Below are positions 51,310 through 59,228 of a stretch of 64,000 nt of DNA, piece after piece. Origin of the DNA: Bacillus cereus group sp. RP43. Lineage in GTDB: Bacteria > Bacillota > Bacilli > Bacillales > Bacillaceae_G. Numbering within the stretch: the stretch's first letter is position 1; every line of letters begins with the position of its first letter. The stretch is from contig NZ_JARVHQ010000001.1 in NCBI RefSeq assembly GCF_040459645.1, positions 2,418,001 through 2,482,000 of the forward strand. Reading direction: 5' to 3'. A model generated the notes under the pieces. It was given only the letters and a program-made list of their open reading frames with translations. It was not told the DNA's origin and searched no databases. The position numbers and the translations under genes were made by a program.

Positions 51310-51605
51310 AAATTTCTGAACAAGAATTAATAAATGCGCTTTGCGTATATATCGCTGAAAAAAGACAAGTGGGTCCAGAAGAAGTTTTAGTTGAACTAAT
51401 GTATGATGACGACTACGGTTTCTCTGCTGAAGTAGAGGTAAATGGTCGCAAACAAATATTAATTCAAGCAAACCTAATCGAAGCGCTACGCTTACTACTT
51501 GATCGAGAATACAACGTCAATTCATTTGCAGCAAGATTGCAACTTGAATTAGATGATGAAGAAGGCATTTACGCATTAGCGAAATTTAATAATAATGAAC
51601 AATAA
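51297..51605 (+). CDS. DUF2653 (YxcD-like) protein
   Basis: 102 aa. ISEQELINALCVYIAEKRQVGPEEVLVELMYDDDYGFSAEVEVNGRKQILIQANLIEALRLLLD..ARLQLELDDEEGIYALAKF matches the YxcD/DUF2653 family closely. Acidic, cytoplasmic, no known function. It starts inside the preceding gene (13-nt overlap), so it is in the same operon and likely works with the membrane protein. A strong terminator directly follows. Confidence 0.85.
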   Translation: METIKISEQELINALCVYIAEKRQVGPEEVLVELMYDDDYGFSAEVEVNGRKQILIQANLIEALRLLLDREYNVNSFAARLQLELDDEEGIYALAKFNNNEQ

Positions 51606-51638
51606 AACTGTTAGAGCCTTATGCTCTAACAGTTTTTT
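51604..51638 (+). terminator. Intrinsic terminator
   Basis: AAAACTGTTAGAGC, CTTAT loop, GCTCTAACAGTTTTTT. Confidence 0.92.
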
Positions 51639-51985
51639 ATTTGGATTAATATTGCTAGTATGTTTCTTCTTTTAGAATAAAATCCAGTATTTCATGTGTC
51701 TTCAATTTAGTATTTGCATCATTTTATCTATCTAATCCAAAGTTGGCTATCCAAATAAATAATAATTTTGACATAAAACGACTTTTATTTATCTATTCGA
51801 CGAATTACGACAAATAAATCGCAACTATATTTGATATGCTATTTCAGAAATCTTATATTTTATTATTCAAAGCGAGGTAGAAGAATGATGGTTTGAATTT
51901 AGCTGAATTTGCTCATGAGGCTTCTGGTAAAAAAGAAGTGTGTATATCGAGAAGATTAGAAAAGTTCGAAAAAGGAGAACGGAAC
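51639..51985. other. Intergenic, 347 bp, with an open in-frame extension of the next gene
   Basis: From TTG 51893 to the ATG at 51986 the frame is open and would add NLAEFAHEASGKKEV..EKGERN. This charged segment is quite unlike the membrane protein that follows. It may be a remnant of a fused or lost upstream gene. Otherwise AT-rich, nothing else seen. Confidence 0.4.
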
Positions 51986-52498
51986 ATGGAAACACAAACT
52001 TACAAGTATCCTAGACAAAAGATTAATGGGATTTGGCTAATAATTGCTGGAGCAGCAATGTTTTTACTTTTAATAAAACATAACGGCTATCCAAACGTGT
52101 GGCCTTTTATTATTGTTTATACATTAGGAATGATATGGCAATTGAACTCTAAAACTAGGAAGAAATTTGCAGTTGGTTCTGGAACACCGGAACAAAAAAA
52201 GTGGGCTAATTTTTCAATGATTATATTGGCTATTTTAGTTTTTCTCATTTTTCATTTTGTTGGTGATGATTATAGAAATTGCTGGCTATTAATTCTTTTA
52301 GCTGTAGGTGTTCATTTTTTAATGTTTATTCCGGTACATGGAAAAATGATGTTTTTTCTATCCATCATTTTAATAATCAATTCATTCATAGGATTAATCA
52401 TTACTAACGTAAATCTAGATGTCTTTTTTATAGTAGATGGTTTAATAAAAATTTTAGTTGGTGTAATTTTTATTAGGTTAAGCCCTATTGATTTTTAA
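51986..52498 (+). CDS. Multi-pass membrane protein, unknown function
   Basis: 170 aa from the ATG 9 nt after AAAGGAG. Five or so hydrophobic segments (for example INGIWLIIAGAAMFLLLI, PFIIVYTLGMIW, FSMIILAILVFLIF, LLILLAVGVHFLMF, then FFLSIILIINSFIGLII and IKILVGVIFI) with short polar loops. No motif identified. Followed 39 nt later by another membrane protein gene; the two may act together. Confidence 0.7.
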   Translation: METQTYKYPRQKINGIWLIIAGAAMFLLLIKHNGYPNVWPFIIVYTLGMIWQLNSKTRKKFAVGSGTPEQKKWANFSMIILAILVFLIFHFVGDDYRNCWLLILLAVGVHFLMFIPVHGKMMFFLSIILIINSFIGLIITNVNLDVFFIVDGLIKILVGVIFIRLSPIDF

Positions 52499-52537
52499 AA
52501 TACAGTTGATTAATACATTAGAAAAGAAGGCGTAGTA

Positions 52538-53011
52538 ATGATATTTTTTATGTTAGCTATTAGTGTAGGATTAATATTTTTTGTTCATTATATAACGAAA
52601 CAGATGTTTAAATACGAAGTAAATCACTCAAGTTCAAAAAAACGCTTTTTAATAAATCTTTTGCAATTTGTTAGATTTGCACCAGTAATTGTATTACTTG
52701 TAATATGCATACTGGTATTAACAACTTTGCACACGAAAACAGGTATTCGACTATCTCATGCATGGTATGCTGCGCAATTTTGGGCCTATTATACGTTTTT
52801 GTATTGTATTTATATGATAACTAGGAAAAAACTGCTTCTGTTTTCCATGGTTATATCCTTAATTATGGCCATTTATTACACTCCGTTGTTCCACTTTGAA
52901 AACCAATTTATAGGATTGTATGTAATTGTCGCTGATATTTGCGGAATTTTAATGTTTATAAATTTATGGATGTCGATATCGAAAGTTTTAGTCGGAATGA
53001 AAAATAGGTAA
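52538..53011 (+). CDS. Multi-pass membrane protein, unknown function
   Basis: 157 aa, about four hydrophobic segments (residues 1-17, 45-65, 85-98 region, and 100-145), with a basic loop NHSSSKKRFL. Preceded by AGAAGG. No recognised family. Probably in one transcript with 51986-52498, ending at the hairpin at 53069. Confidence 0.7.
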   Translation: MIFFMLAISVGLIFFVHYITKQMFKYEVNHSSSKKRFLINLLQFVRFAPVIVLLVICILVLTTLHTKTGIRLSHAWYAAQFWAYYTFLYCIYMITRKKLLLFSMVISLIMAIYYTPLFHFENQFIGLYVIVADICGILMFINLWMSISKVLVGMKNR

Positions 53012-53068
53012 TACTTTTGGTTCCTGTAATTGACGTAACAGAAATACTAGATGTAGTACAAAAATTAT

Positions 53069-53103
53069 AAAAAAGGCGGTGGAAATGAATCCACCGCTTT
53101 TTT
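53069..53103. terminator. Bidirectional terminator
   Basis: A6GGCGGTGGA, AATGAA loop, TCCACCGCT6, between convergent genes. Confidence 0.9.
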
Positions 53104-53116
53104 ATATGCTAGTTTT

Positions 53117-54352
53117 TCACGCTTTCATTTGTTGATTTTCTTCAAATGATTGAAAATCACGCCAGATCTCATTCATTTTCCGTCTCCCAACATCAACCAT
53201 CGGGTTAAACTGAATGGCAGCTTGTTGACGCACAGTGTGGACATCTTGAATTGCTTGTTGCAAGTGTTGTTCAACCGAATTGGATGTTTGCATTGCTTGC
53301 TTCACGATTGAAAATCCAGCGACATTTCCTTGCGCCATCGCGATTTTACCGCTTTCAATGCCAGTAATATTTCCAGCTACAAATAAACCATGAAGAGGGG
53401 TTTCCATTTCTTCTGAATGAAGTGGAACATGTCCGCCTAATTCCGGAATGTAATGGAAAGGGCATCCAGCTACAGCCGCAAGCTCAGCAAGAGGATACAA
53501 ACCTCCGGCAATACAAACGAAGTCAGCCTCATATATCTTTTCTGAGCCATTAATAACATTTCCGTTAGAATCAATATTAGCTACACGCACACCCTCAACT
53601 TGATCTGTACCGATAATTTCAAGTGCAGCTTTCCGGAGATGAAGTGGTGTCCCATTTATTTTCATCCCGTTATTTGGATAGAAGGTTAATCCAGCTTTTC
53701 GAATCCAATCATATTTCATAAAACGGCTACCTAAACGCAGAAAAGCAGAAGGAGCGAGGTGAGCTGCATTTAAAAGAGAGTTCAAAACTTCTTCTGGTTC
53801 ACCAGCCTTTTGGCTTAACTCACTTTTTTCAGGAAGTACAATATGTTCTACTTTAATTCCAGCTAATTGTAATTCATTTAAAATAGCGAATGACAAAATG
53901 TTAGCACCAATAATGATTCCTTTTTTCCCAACTTGAACTCGGTGAACATTTGTCATAACTTGAGCTGCTCCAATTGACATAACTCCTGGAAGTGTCCAGC
54001 CAGGAAGGGGAATAGAATACTCAGCAGCCCCGGTAGCAATTAGTACGAACGGTGCTTCTAACGTACCGATATTTGTATGTACGAACCAAGACCTCTCATC
54101 TTTATCTAAGTTATATACGGAAACACCGCACCGAATATCGACTGAAAGGGATTTTGCTTCTTCATGAAGGCGCTTTGATTCTTCTATTCCGTTCCACCAT
54201 TCCCCAGTAGGCTCTTGATGCAACTGTCCTAACAATCTCCCGCCCGGCTTCATAAATTCATCAATAACAAGTACGTTAAGTCCAAAACGTGCACAAGAGA
54301 TGGAAGCTGATAATCCTGCTGGTCCTGCACCAATAATAATTACATCGATCAT
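53117..54352 (-). CDS. FAD/NAD(P) oxidoreductase, D-hydroxyproline dehydrogenase alpha-type subunit
   Basis: 411 aa. N-terminal FAD-binding GAGPAGLSASISCARFGLNVLVID (residues 8-31), internal second dinucleotide site GKKGIIIGANILSF, and FVAGNITGIESGKIAMAQGNVAG near the C-terminus. It resembles the alpha subunits of HcnB-type and L-proline/D-hydroxyproline dehydrogenases, which pair with a glycine-oxidase-like beta subunit and small iron-sulfur subunits. All these partners are here: two 2Fe-2S proteins overlap upstream and the beta-type FAD protein is at 57019. It would shuttle electrons from cis-4-hydroxy-D-proline oxidation. Confidence 0.85.
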   Translation of the reverse strand: MIDVIIIGAGPAGLSASISCARFGLNVLVIDEFMKPGGRLLGQLHQEPTGEWWNGIEESKRLHEEAKSLSVDIRCGVSVYNLDKDERSWFVHTNIGTLEAPFVLIATGAAEYSIPLPGWTLPGVMSIGAAQVMTNVHRVQVGKKGIIIGANILSFAILNELQLAGIKVEHIVLPEKSELSQKAGEPEEVLNSLLNAAHLAPSAFLRLGSRFMKYDWIRKAGLTFYPNNGMKINGTPLHLRKAALEIIGTDQVEGVRVANIDSNGNVINGSEKIYEADFVCIAGGLYPLAELAAVAGCPFHYIPELGGHVPLHSEEMETPLHGLFVAGNITGIESGKIAMAQGNVAGFSIVKQAMQTSNSVEQHLQQAIQDVHTVRQQAAIQFNPMVDVGRRKMNEIWRDFQSFEENQQMKA

Positions 54353-54681
54353 CGCTTTTTCACCATCTCTCTCACGATATTTGGATGCTGTTTTCCGCTT
54401 GCAACAACCATATCGTTTTCAACTACAGTTAAGCAAGCTCGTACGTTCGTTTGATTGTTTACAGTCACGCGGCATTCTGAACAATGTCCAATATTACAAT
54501 AAATACCTCGCGGTGTCCCGCTATCTTCATGTACTCGTAACGTTCGTATTCCGTTTGCAAGTAGAGCGGCCGCTATCGTTTCATGTTCATATGCTTCATA
54601 TTGTTGACCATTAAATTGAAAATTGATACGCTGACTACTATTTAAACTACCTAAAATAGGGTGATGTGTAATTCTACTCAT
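54349..54681 (-). CDS. Plant-type 2Fe-2S subunit (HcnA-like)
   Basis: 110 aa ferredoxin-fold protein with four cysteines in the pattern C-x4-C-x2-C-x11-C (GIYCNIGHCSECRVTVNNQTNVRACLT, about 62-84). This is the 2Fe-2S subunit seen in HcnA, sarcosine-oxidase and D-hydroxyproline dehydrogenase complexes. Both ends overlap their neighbours by 4 nt (ATGA), so three proteins are made in fixed ratio. Electron transfer between the FAD subunits is its likely role. Confidence 0.9.
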   Translation of the reverse strand: MSRITHHPILGSLNSSQRINFQFNGQQYEAYEHETIAAALLANGIRTLRVHEDSGTPRGIYCNIGHCSECRVTVNNQTNVRACLTVVENDMVVASGKQHPNIVREMVKKR

Positions 54682-54950
54682 TGATTGTCACCTACTGCTC
54701 CAAAAGTAACCGCACGCACTGGTGGTTGATATTTTAATGGAATTTCATTTTGGGATATGTTAGGGTTCGCACTTTCTACCATTCGTTCTATTGTCATTCT
54801 ACATGTTCTACCGCCGCAAAAACCCATACCAGCACGTGTTCTTAGTTTTAACTCACGAGCTGAGCAATTATATTCAGCAATTGTCGATTGAAGTTGTCCG
54901 TATGTAACTTCTTCACAACGACAAACAATTAAGTTCTCTTTATTCGTCAT
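54678..54950 (-). CDS. BFD-type 2Fe-2S subunit
   Basis: 90 aa, bacterioferritin-associated-ferredoxin-like domain: VCRCEEV near the N-terminus and RAGMGFCGGRTC later, together the C-x-C...C-x4-C cluster set. In many complexes this domain is fused to the alpha subunit C-terminus; here it is a separate gene. First gene of the leftward operon, with GAGGAGGAA before its ATG and a sigma-54 promoter about 40 nt upstream. Confidence 0.88.
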   Translation of the reverse strand: MTNKENLIVCRCEEVTYGQLQSTIAEYNCSARELKLRTRAGMGFCGGRTCRMTIERMVESANPNISQNEIPLKYQPPVRAVTFGAVGDNQ

Positions 54951-54988
54951 ATGTATTCCTCCTCTAGTTCGGTTTATGCAAATTATTA

Positions 54989-55004
54989 TGCAAAAACTAT
55001 GCCA
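54989..55004 (-). promoter_or_regulatory. Sigma-54 (-24/-12) promoter of the leftward dehydrogenase operon
   Basis: Minus strand: TGGCAT (55004-54999), 5 nt, TTGCA (54993-54989), against consensus TGGCAC-N5-TTGCW. It sits about 40 nt before the first start codon, giving a leader of about 27 nt. Confidence 0.82.
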
Positions 55005-55023
55005 ATATAGAGGAGGAGAGGGG

Positions 55024-55165
55024 TTATCCCGCTATTTGCTGGGCAGTAAGACCCCACCTCGAAATTCAGTGAAAGCAAAGAAATTAGGTGGGGGTCGGGC
55101 TGCCCGTAAAAGCCCGATTGGTGAGGGCTGATAATCAAGTGGGGATGAACAAAACCCCCACTGAT
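55024..55165. repeat. Structured intergenic repeat (bcr-like)
   Basis: Begins TTATCCCGCTATTTGC. GGGCAG...CTGCCC encloses GACCCC.ACCT / AGGTGGGGGTC; then AAGCCC/GGGCT and GTGGGG/CCCCAC hairpins. GC-rich in an AT-rich background. It resembles dispersed intergenic repeats of B. cereus-group chromosomes as I remember them. Confidence 0.6.
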
Positions 55166-55177
55166 TAAAGCTTGACT

Positions 55178-56836
55178 TTATTGTAACCCCAGTCTTTTTA
55201 AACGGTTATATAAAGTGGCCCTCGTTACGCCAAGTTGTTTCGCACATTCTAATTTATTACCATCTAAAATGCGTAAAGCTCTTTCAATTACCTTTTTCTC
55301 GTGCTCATCCATTTCTTCTTGTAAAGAAAGAATCGTATTATTGTTGAGTAATAGGGATTGAGCCGTATGATTGTCTAAAGTTTCATTTGTATGAAATGGT
55401 AAATATTCTTGTTTAATAATGCCGTCTGTCGCAAATACGACGAGTCTTTCAACTACGTTGCGGAGCTCGCGAATATTACCAGGCCAATTGTAATGAAGCA
55501 GTTCATGCATAATATTTGAAGGTAAGTCGCGAATAGGCCTGTTATAGTTTATTGAAAAATCGTTTAAGAAGGAATAGGTTAATTCAATAATATCCTCTCG
55601 TCTTTCGCGTAGTGGCGGAATATGCAAGCTAACTACATTTAAGCGATAGTATAAATCTTCTCGGAAAGTTCCTTTTCTCATTTCTTCTTGTAAATCACGA
55701 TTTGTAGCAGCGATAATGCGGAAATCAATATTTATTTCTTTTTCTCCACCAACTCGGTAATACTTTCGTTCTTGTAGTACACGCAAAAGTTTCACTTGCA
55801 TATCGAGAGGCATTTCTCCAATCTCATCAAGGAATAAAGTACCGCCTTGCGCGAGCTCTATTTTCCCTTTTTTACCTTTACTATTTGCACCAGAAAATGC
55901 TCCGCGCTCGTAACCAAATAATTCACTTTCAAAAAGCGCTTCTGGGATTGCGCCGCAGTTAATTGAAATGAAAGGGGCATTTGCTGTCTCGCTTGCTTCA
56001 TGAATTGCTTTCGCAAACACTTCTTTTCCAACACCGCTTTCGCCGAGTATTAAAACAGTTGATTTTACTGAACAAACCTTTTTAGCTAATTGAATCGTTC
56101 GTTGTATAACAGGGCTTTTTCCATTCATCGCAAGGAAAGGATCGGATGTATCTTTATATTTTGCTACTTCTTGTTCTAAACGGTGCATTTCATGTGACAT
56201 GTTAAATAGTTTCTCATTCAATACAACTTGATTTGTAACATCTGTTTCTGAAACGACTGCTCCTATAATTTCATCGTTACAGTAAACTGGGTTTGAATTT
56301 ATTAATACGAACAAATCAGGACGAGGCTGATGGAATTGAGCGATTATTCTTTTTCCATCATGCAATGATTGCAAGATTTCCAAATCTTTATAATCAAAAA
56401 AACGAGTAATTGGTTGTCCGATAATTTCATTATGTTTAACTGAAAAGATTTTTTCAGCACCATCCGTCCACGTACGGACACATTCTTTTTCATCAATGAC
56501 TGTAACAGAAGAATCAGTCGTTTGAATTACAGTGTTATAAAAAGATTGTAGCTCAGTGTAAGACTTATAAAGAAACGGAATCACTTGCTGAGCCGTTATA
56601 CAACATATTGGCTCTTCGTTTTTGTTAATGATGACAACGGCTAATGCATGTGAAAGCGCATCAATTAAAGCAGTGAACGAGTCGTCCTCATATATATAGC
56701 CGCAACTATATTCTTCTGTAGTAGAAGGGAGGTAATAAAATGTCCCATCTACTTTGCTAATGTGTTGAATGCTACTTTTATAATCGATAGACAAAATTTT
56801 CATAAACTCTTTGATTGTTGGAAATGAAAATGTCAT
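55178..56836 (-). CDS. Sigma-54-dependent activator (PAS-AAA+-HTH)
   Basis: 552 aa. N-terminal sensor region (about 1-110), PAS domain (about 110-215: VTVIDEKECVRTWTDGAEKIF), then the AAA+ domain with Walker A GESGVGKE, the sigma-54-contact loop GAFSGA (instead of GAFTGA), Walker B GGTLFLDEIGEM and the arginine-finger region FREDLYYRLNV. C-terminal Fis-type HTH (ALRILDGNKLECAKQLGVTRATLYNRLKRLGL). GGAGGG precedes the start. Placed between two units that each have a sigma-54 promoter, it is surely their activator, sensing hydroxyproline or an intermediate (inference). Confidence 0.95.
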   Translation of the reverse strand: MTFSFPTIKEFMKILSIDYKSSIQHISKVDGTFYYLPSTTEEYSCGYIYEDDSFTALIDALSHALAVVIINKNEEPICCITAQQVIPFLYKSYTELQSFYNTVIQTTDSSVTVIDEKECVRTWTDGAEKIFSVKHNEIIGQPITRFFDYKDLEILQSLHDGKRIIAQFHQPRPDLFVLINSNPVYCNDEIIGAVVSETDVTNQVVLNEKLFNMSHEMHRLEQEVAKYKDTSDPFLAMNGKSPVIQRTIQLAKKVCSVKSTVLILGESGVGKEVFAKAIHEASETANAPFISINCGAIPEALFESELFGYERGAFSGANSKGKKGKIELAQGGTLFLDEIGEMPLDMQVKLLRVLQERKYYRVGGEKEINIDFRIIAATNRDLQEEMRKGTFREDLYYRLNVVSLHIPPLRERREDIIELTYSFLNDFSINYNRPIRDLPSNIMHELLHYNWPGNIRELRNVVERLVVFATDGIIKQEYLPFHTNETLDNHTAQSLLLNNNTILSLQEEMDEHEKKVIERALRILDGNKLECAKQLGVTRATLYNRLKRLGLQ

Positions 56837-56960
56837 AGCGCCCTCCTGATATGTATAAAAATTTAGACAGTGATAAAAAAATAATACACCTATTTACGAT
56901 AAATTTAAAATATTTTTACAAATAAAAATTATTTCATATAAATAGTTCTGTATGTAGAGT

Positions 56961-56976
56961 TGGCACATCAATTGCA
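56961..56976 (+). promoter_or_regulatory. Sigma-54 (-24/-12) promoter of the rightward operon
   Basis: TGGCAC (56961-56966), 5 nt, TTGCA (56972-56976): an exact match to TGGCAC-N5-TTGCA. About 42 nt before the GTG at 57019. No activator-binding repeat was recognised in the 56837-56960 gap. Confidence 0.92.
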
Positions 56977-57018
56977 TAAATAGATAGTGAGAGATTTAGG
57001 AGAAAGGAGGGGTGCTAG

Positions 57019-58194
57019 GTGAGACACTGTGACGTTTTAATAATAGGCGGTGGTATTATAGGCTGTTCTATCGCTTATTACACTTCAAAATACGGAAGAG
57101 ACGTAACAATCATTGAAAAAGGGGAATTTGTCAGTGGGACGTCTTCACGGTGTGACGGGAATATTTTGGCTATTGATAAAGACCCAGGTTTTGATAGTCA
57201 AATGTCGTTAGTAAGTCAAAAATTAGTAACTAATTTAAGTGAAGAGTTGGAGCACTCATTTGAATATAGGGCGCCAGGAAGCATTCTCGTTTGTGAATCA
57301 GACGAAGAAATGGAAGCAGCACAGCAATGGGTAAATCGTCAAAAAGAAGCTGGATTACCGTTTCGAATGCTTGACAGGCAAGATATAAGAGAGGAATCAC
57401 CATTTTTTGCAGATGATTTATTAGGCGGTTTAGAATGTGCAACGGATTCGACTGTAAATCCATATCTTCTTGCTTTTTCACTTCTTGCAGAATCGAAGAA
57501 ATTTGGTACAAAAGCTTTTAATCATACAGAAGTGAAAGAAATGAAAAGAGATATAGATGGTTCCTTTATTGTAGAAACGACAAATGGGACGTTTACTGCG
57601 AAGCAAGTGGTGAACGCAGCCGGTGTGTGGGCTCCTAAAATCGGACAGATGTTAGATGTGAATATCCCAATTGAACCGAGAAAGGGACATATTATTGTAG
57701 CTTCAAGGCAACAACACGTAGGTTGCCGTAAAGTAATGGAATTTGGTTATTTGATTTCTAAATTTGGTGGAAAACGAAAAGTGGATGCTTTAACTGAAAA
57801 ATATGGGGTAGCTCTTGTATTTGAGCCGACAGAAAGCCAAAATTTTTTAATTGGTAGTAGTAGAGAGTTTGTAGGTTTTCATACGAGGATAAATAACGAG
57901 GTTATTAAATGTATTGCGAACAGAGCAATTCGTTTTTATCCGAAAATGGCGGATATGATGGTGATTCGTTCATATGCTGGATTACGTCCGTGGACAGAGG
58001 ATCATTTGCCGATCATTTCACGTGTGGAACATATCCCGAACTACTTTATAGCAGCAGGGCATGAAGGAGATGGCATTAGTCTTGCCGCAGTTACTGGGAA
58101 AGTGATTGAAGAGTTATTAAACGAAAAAGAAACAATCATTCCTATTGAACCACTTCGTTTGAGTCGTTTTACAGAAAGGGTGTTAAACGGATGA
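57019..58194 (+). CDS. FAD oxidoreductase, D-hydroxyproline dehydrogenase beta-type (DAO family)
   Basis: 391 aa from a GTG 8 nt after AAAGGAGG. DAO/glycine-oxidase fold: DVLIIGGGIIGCSIAYYTSKYGRDVTIIEKG (FAD site), GTSSRCDGN, VVNAAGVWAPKIG, and the C-terminal YAGLRPWTEDHLPIISRVEH..AAGHEGDGISLAAVTG. It would dehydrogenate cis-4-hydroxy-D-proline to 1-pyrroline-4-hydroxy-2-carboxylate. The pairing with alpha and 2Fe-2S subunits encoded on the other side of the regulator completes the complex. It overlaps the epimerase gene by 4 nt. Confidence 0.88.
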   Translation: MRHCDVLIIGGGIIGCSIAYYTSKYGRDVTIIEKGEFVSGTSSRCDGNILAIDKDPGFDSQMSLVSQKLVTNLSEELEHSFEYRAPGSILVCESDEEMEAAQQWVNRQKEAGLPFRMLDRQDIREESPFFADDLLGGLECATDSTVNPYLLAFSLLAESKKFGTKAFNHTEVKEMKRDIDGSFIVETTNGTFTAKQVVNAAGVWAPKIGQMLDVNIPIEPRKGHIIVASRQQHVGCRKVMEFGYLISKFGGKRKVDALTEKYGVALVFEPTESQNFLIGSSREFVGFHTRINNEVIKCIANRAIRFYPKMADMMVIRSYAGLRPWTEDHLPIISRVEHIPNYFIAAGHEGDGISLAAVTGKVIEELLNEKETIIPIEPLRLSRFTERVLNG

Positions 58195-59228
58195 GGTCAC
58201 AAAGAGTCTTTACGACGATTGATACACATACGGGTGGGAATCCAACGAGGACATTAATTAGCGGACTTCCTAAGTTAATTGGAGAGACGATGGCAGAAAA
58301 GATGTTACATATGAAAAAGGAGTATGACTGGATTCGCAAATTGTTAATGAATGAGCCACGTGGTCATGATGTAATGTCAGGAGCACTATTAACAGATCCG
58401 TGTCATCCTGAAGCTGATATAGGTGTTATATACATAGAGACAGGTGGATATTTACCGATGTGTGGCCACGATACAATTGGTGTATGTACAGCTTTAGTTG
58501 AATCAGGTTTAATTTCAGTAGTTGAACCGGTTACTTCTTTAAAGCTAGATACGCCAGCTGGCTTAGTTGAAGTAGATATTACTGTTCAAAATGGTAAGGC
58601 GAAAGAAGTCTCCTTCTGTAACATACCAGCTTTTTTACTGAAAAATATTTCTGTACACGTCGATGGAATTGGAACTGTAGAGGCTGAAATTGCGTATGGA
58701 GGAAATTTTTATGCCATTATCGATGCGAAGTCAGTAGGACTAGAGTTAGTACCAGAAAACGCATCTACAATCATTGATAAGGCGATTCATATTCGAAACA
58801 CAATTAATGAGAAGTTTGAAATCATTCATCCAGAGTATTCGTTTATAAGAGGATTAACACATATTGAATTTTATACAGATCCTACTCATGAAAGTGCGCA
58901 TGTGAAAAATACAGTTGTTGTTCCGCCGGGAGGAATAGATCGATCTCCATGTGGTACAGGAACATCAGCGAAGTTAGCTGTATTATACGCTCATAAAAAA
59001 ATCGACATCGATGAAGAATTCGTTCATGAGAGTATTGTAGGTTCACTATTTAAAGGGTGTGTTATGAATACGACATATGTAGAAAACATTGAAGCTGTAG
59101 TAACGAAAATTACGGGATCAGCTTGGCTTATGGGAATGCATAGATTTTTTTACAATGAAAAGGATCCGCTTAAAGAAGGCTTTTTGCTAATTCCGCCGAT
59201 GGAGCATGAAACGGAGGATGTAAAATGA
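58191..59228 (+). CDS. 4-hydroxyproline 2-epimerase (proline racemase family)
   Basis: 345 aa. Both catalytic cysteines are present: Cys91 in LPMCGHDTIG and Cys254 in GGIDRSPCGTGTSA, with DTHTGGNPTR at the N-terminus. That two-Cys set is required for 2-epimerisation (4-hydroxyproline) or proline racemisation; 3-hydroxyproline dehydratases lack the first. Operon context (dehydrogenase, DHDPS-family deaminase, ketoglutarate-semialdehyde dehydrogenase) makes trans-4-hydroxy-L-proline the substrate. Overlaps both neighbours by 4 nt. Confidence 0.93.
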   Translation: MRSQRVFTTIDTHTGGNPTRTLISGLPKLIGETMAEKMLHMKKEYDWIRKLLMNEPRGHDVMSGALLTDPCHPEADIGVIYIETGGYLPMCGHDTIGVCTALVESGLISVVEPVTSLKLDTPAGLVEVDITVQNGKAKEVSFCNIPAFLLKNISVHVDGIGTVEAEIAYGGNFYAIIDAKSVGLELVPENASTIIDKAIHIRNTINEKFEIIHPEYSFIRGLTHIEFYTDPTHESAHVKNTVVVPPGGIDRSPCGTGTSAKLAVLYAHKKIDIDEEFVHESIVGSLFKGCVMNTTYVENIEAVVTKITGSAWLMGMHRFFYNEKDPLKEGFLLIPPMEHETEDVK

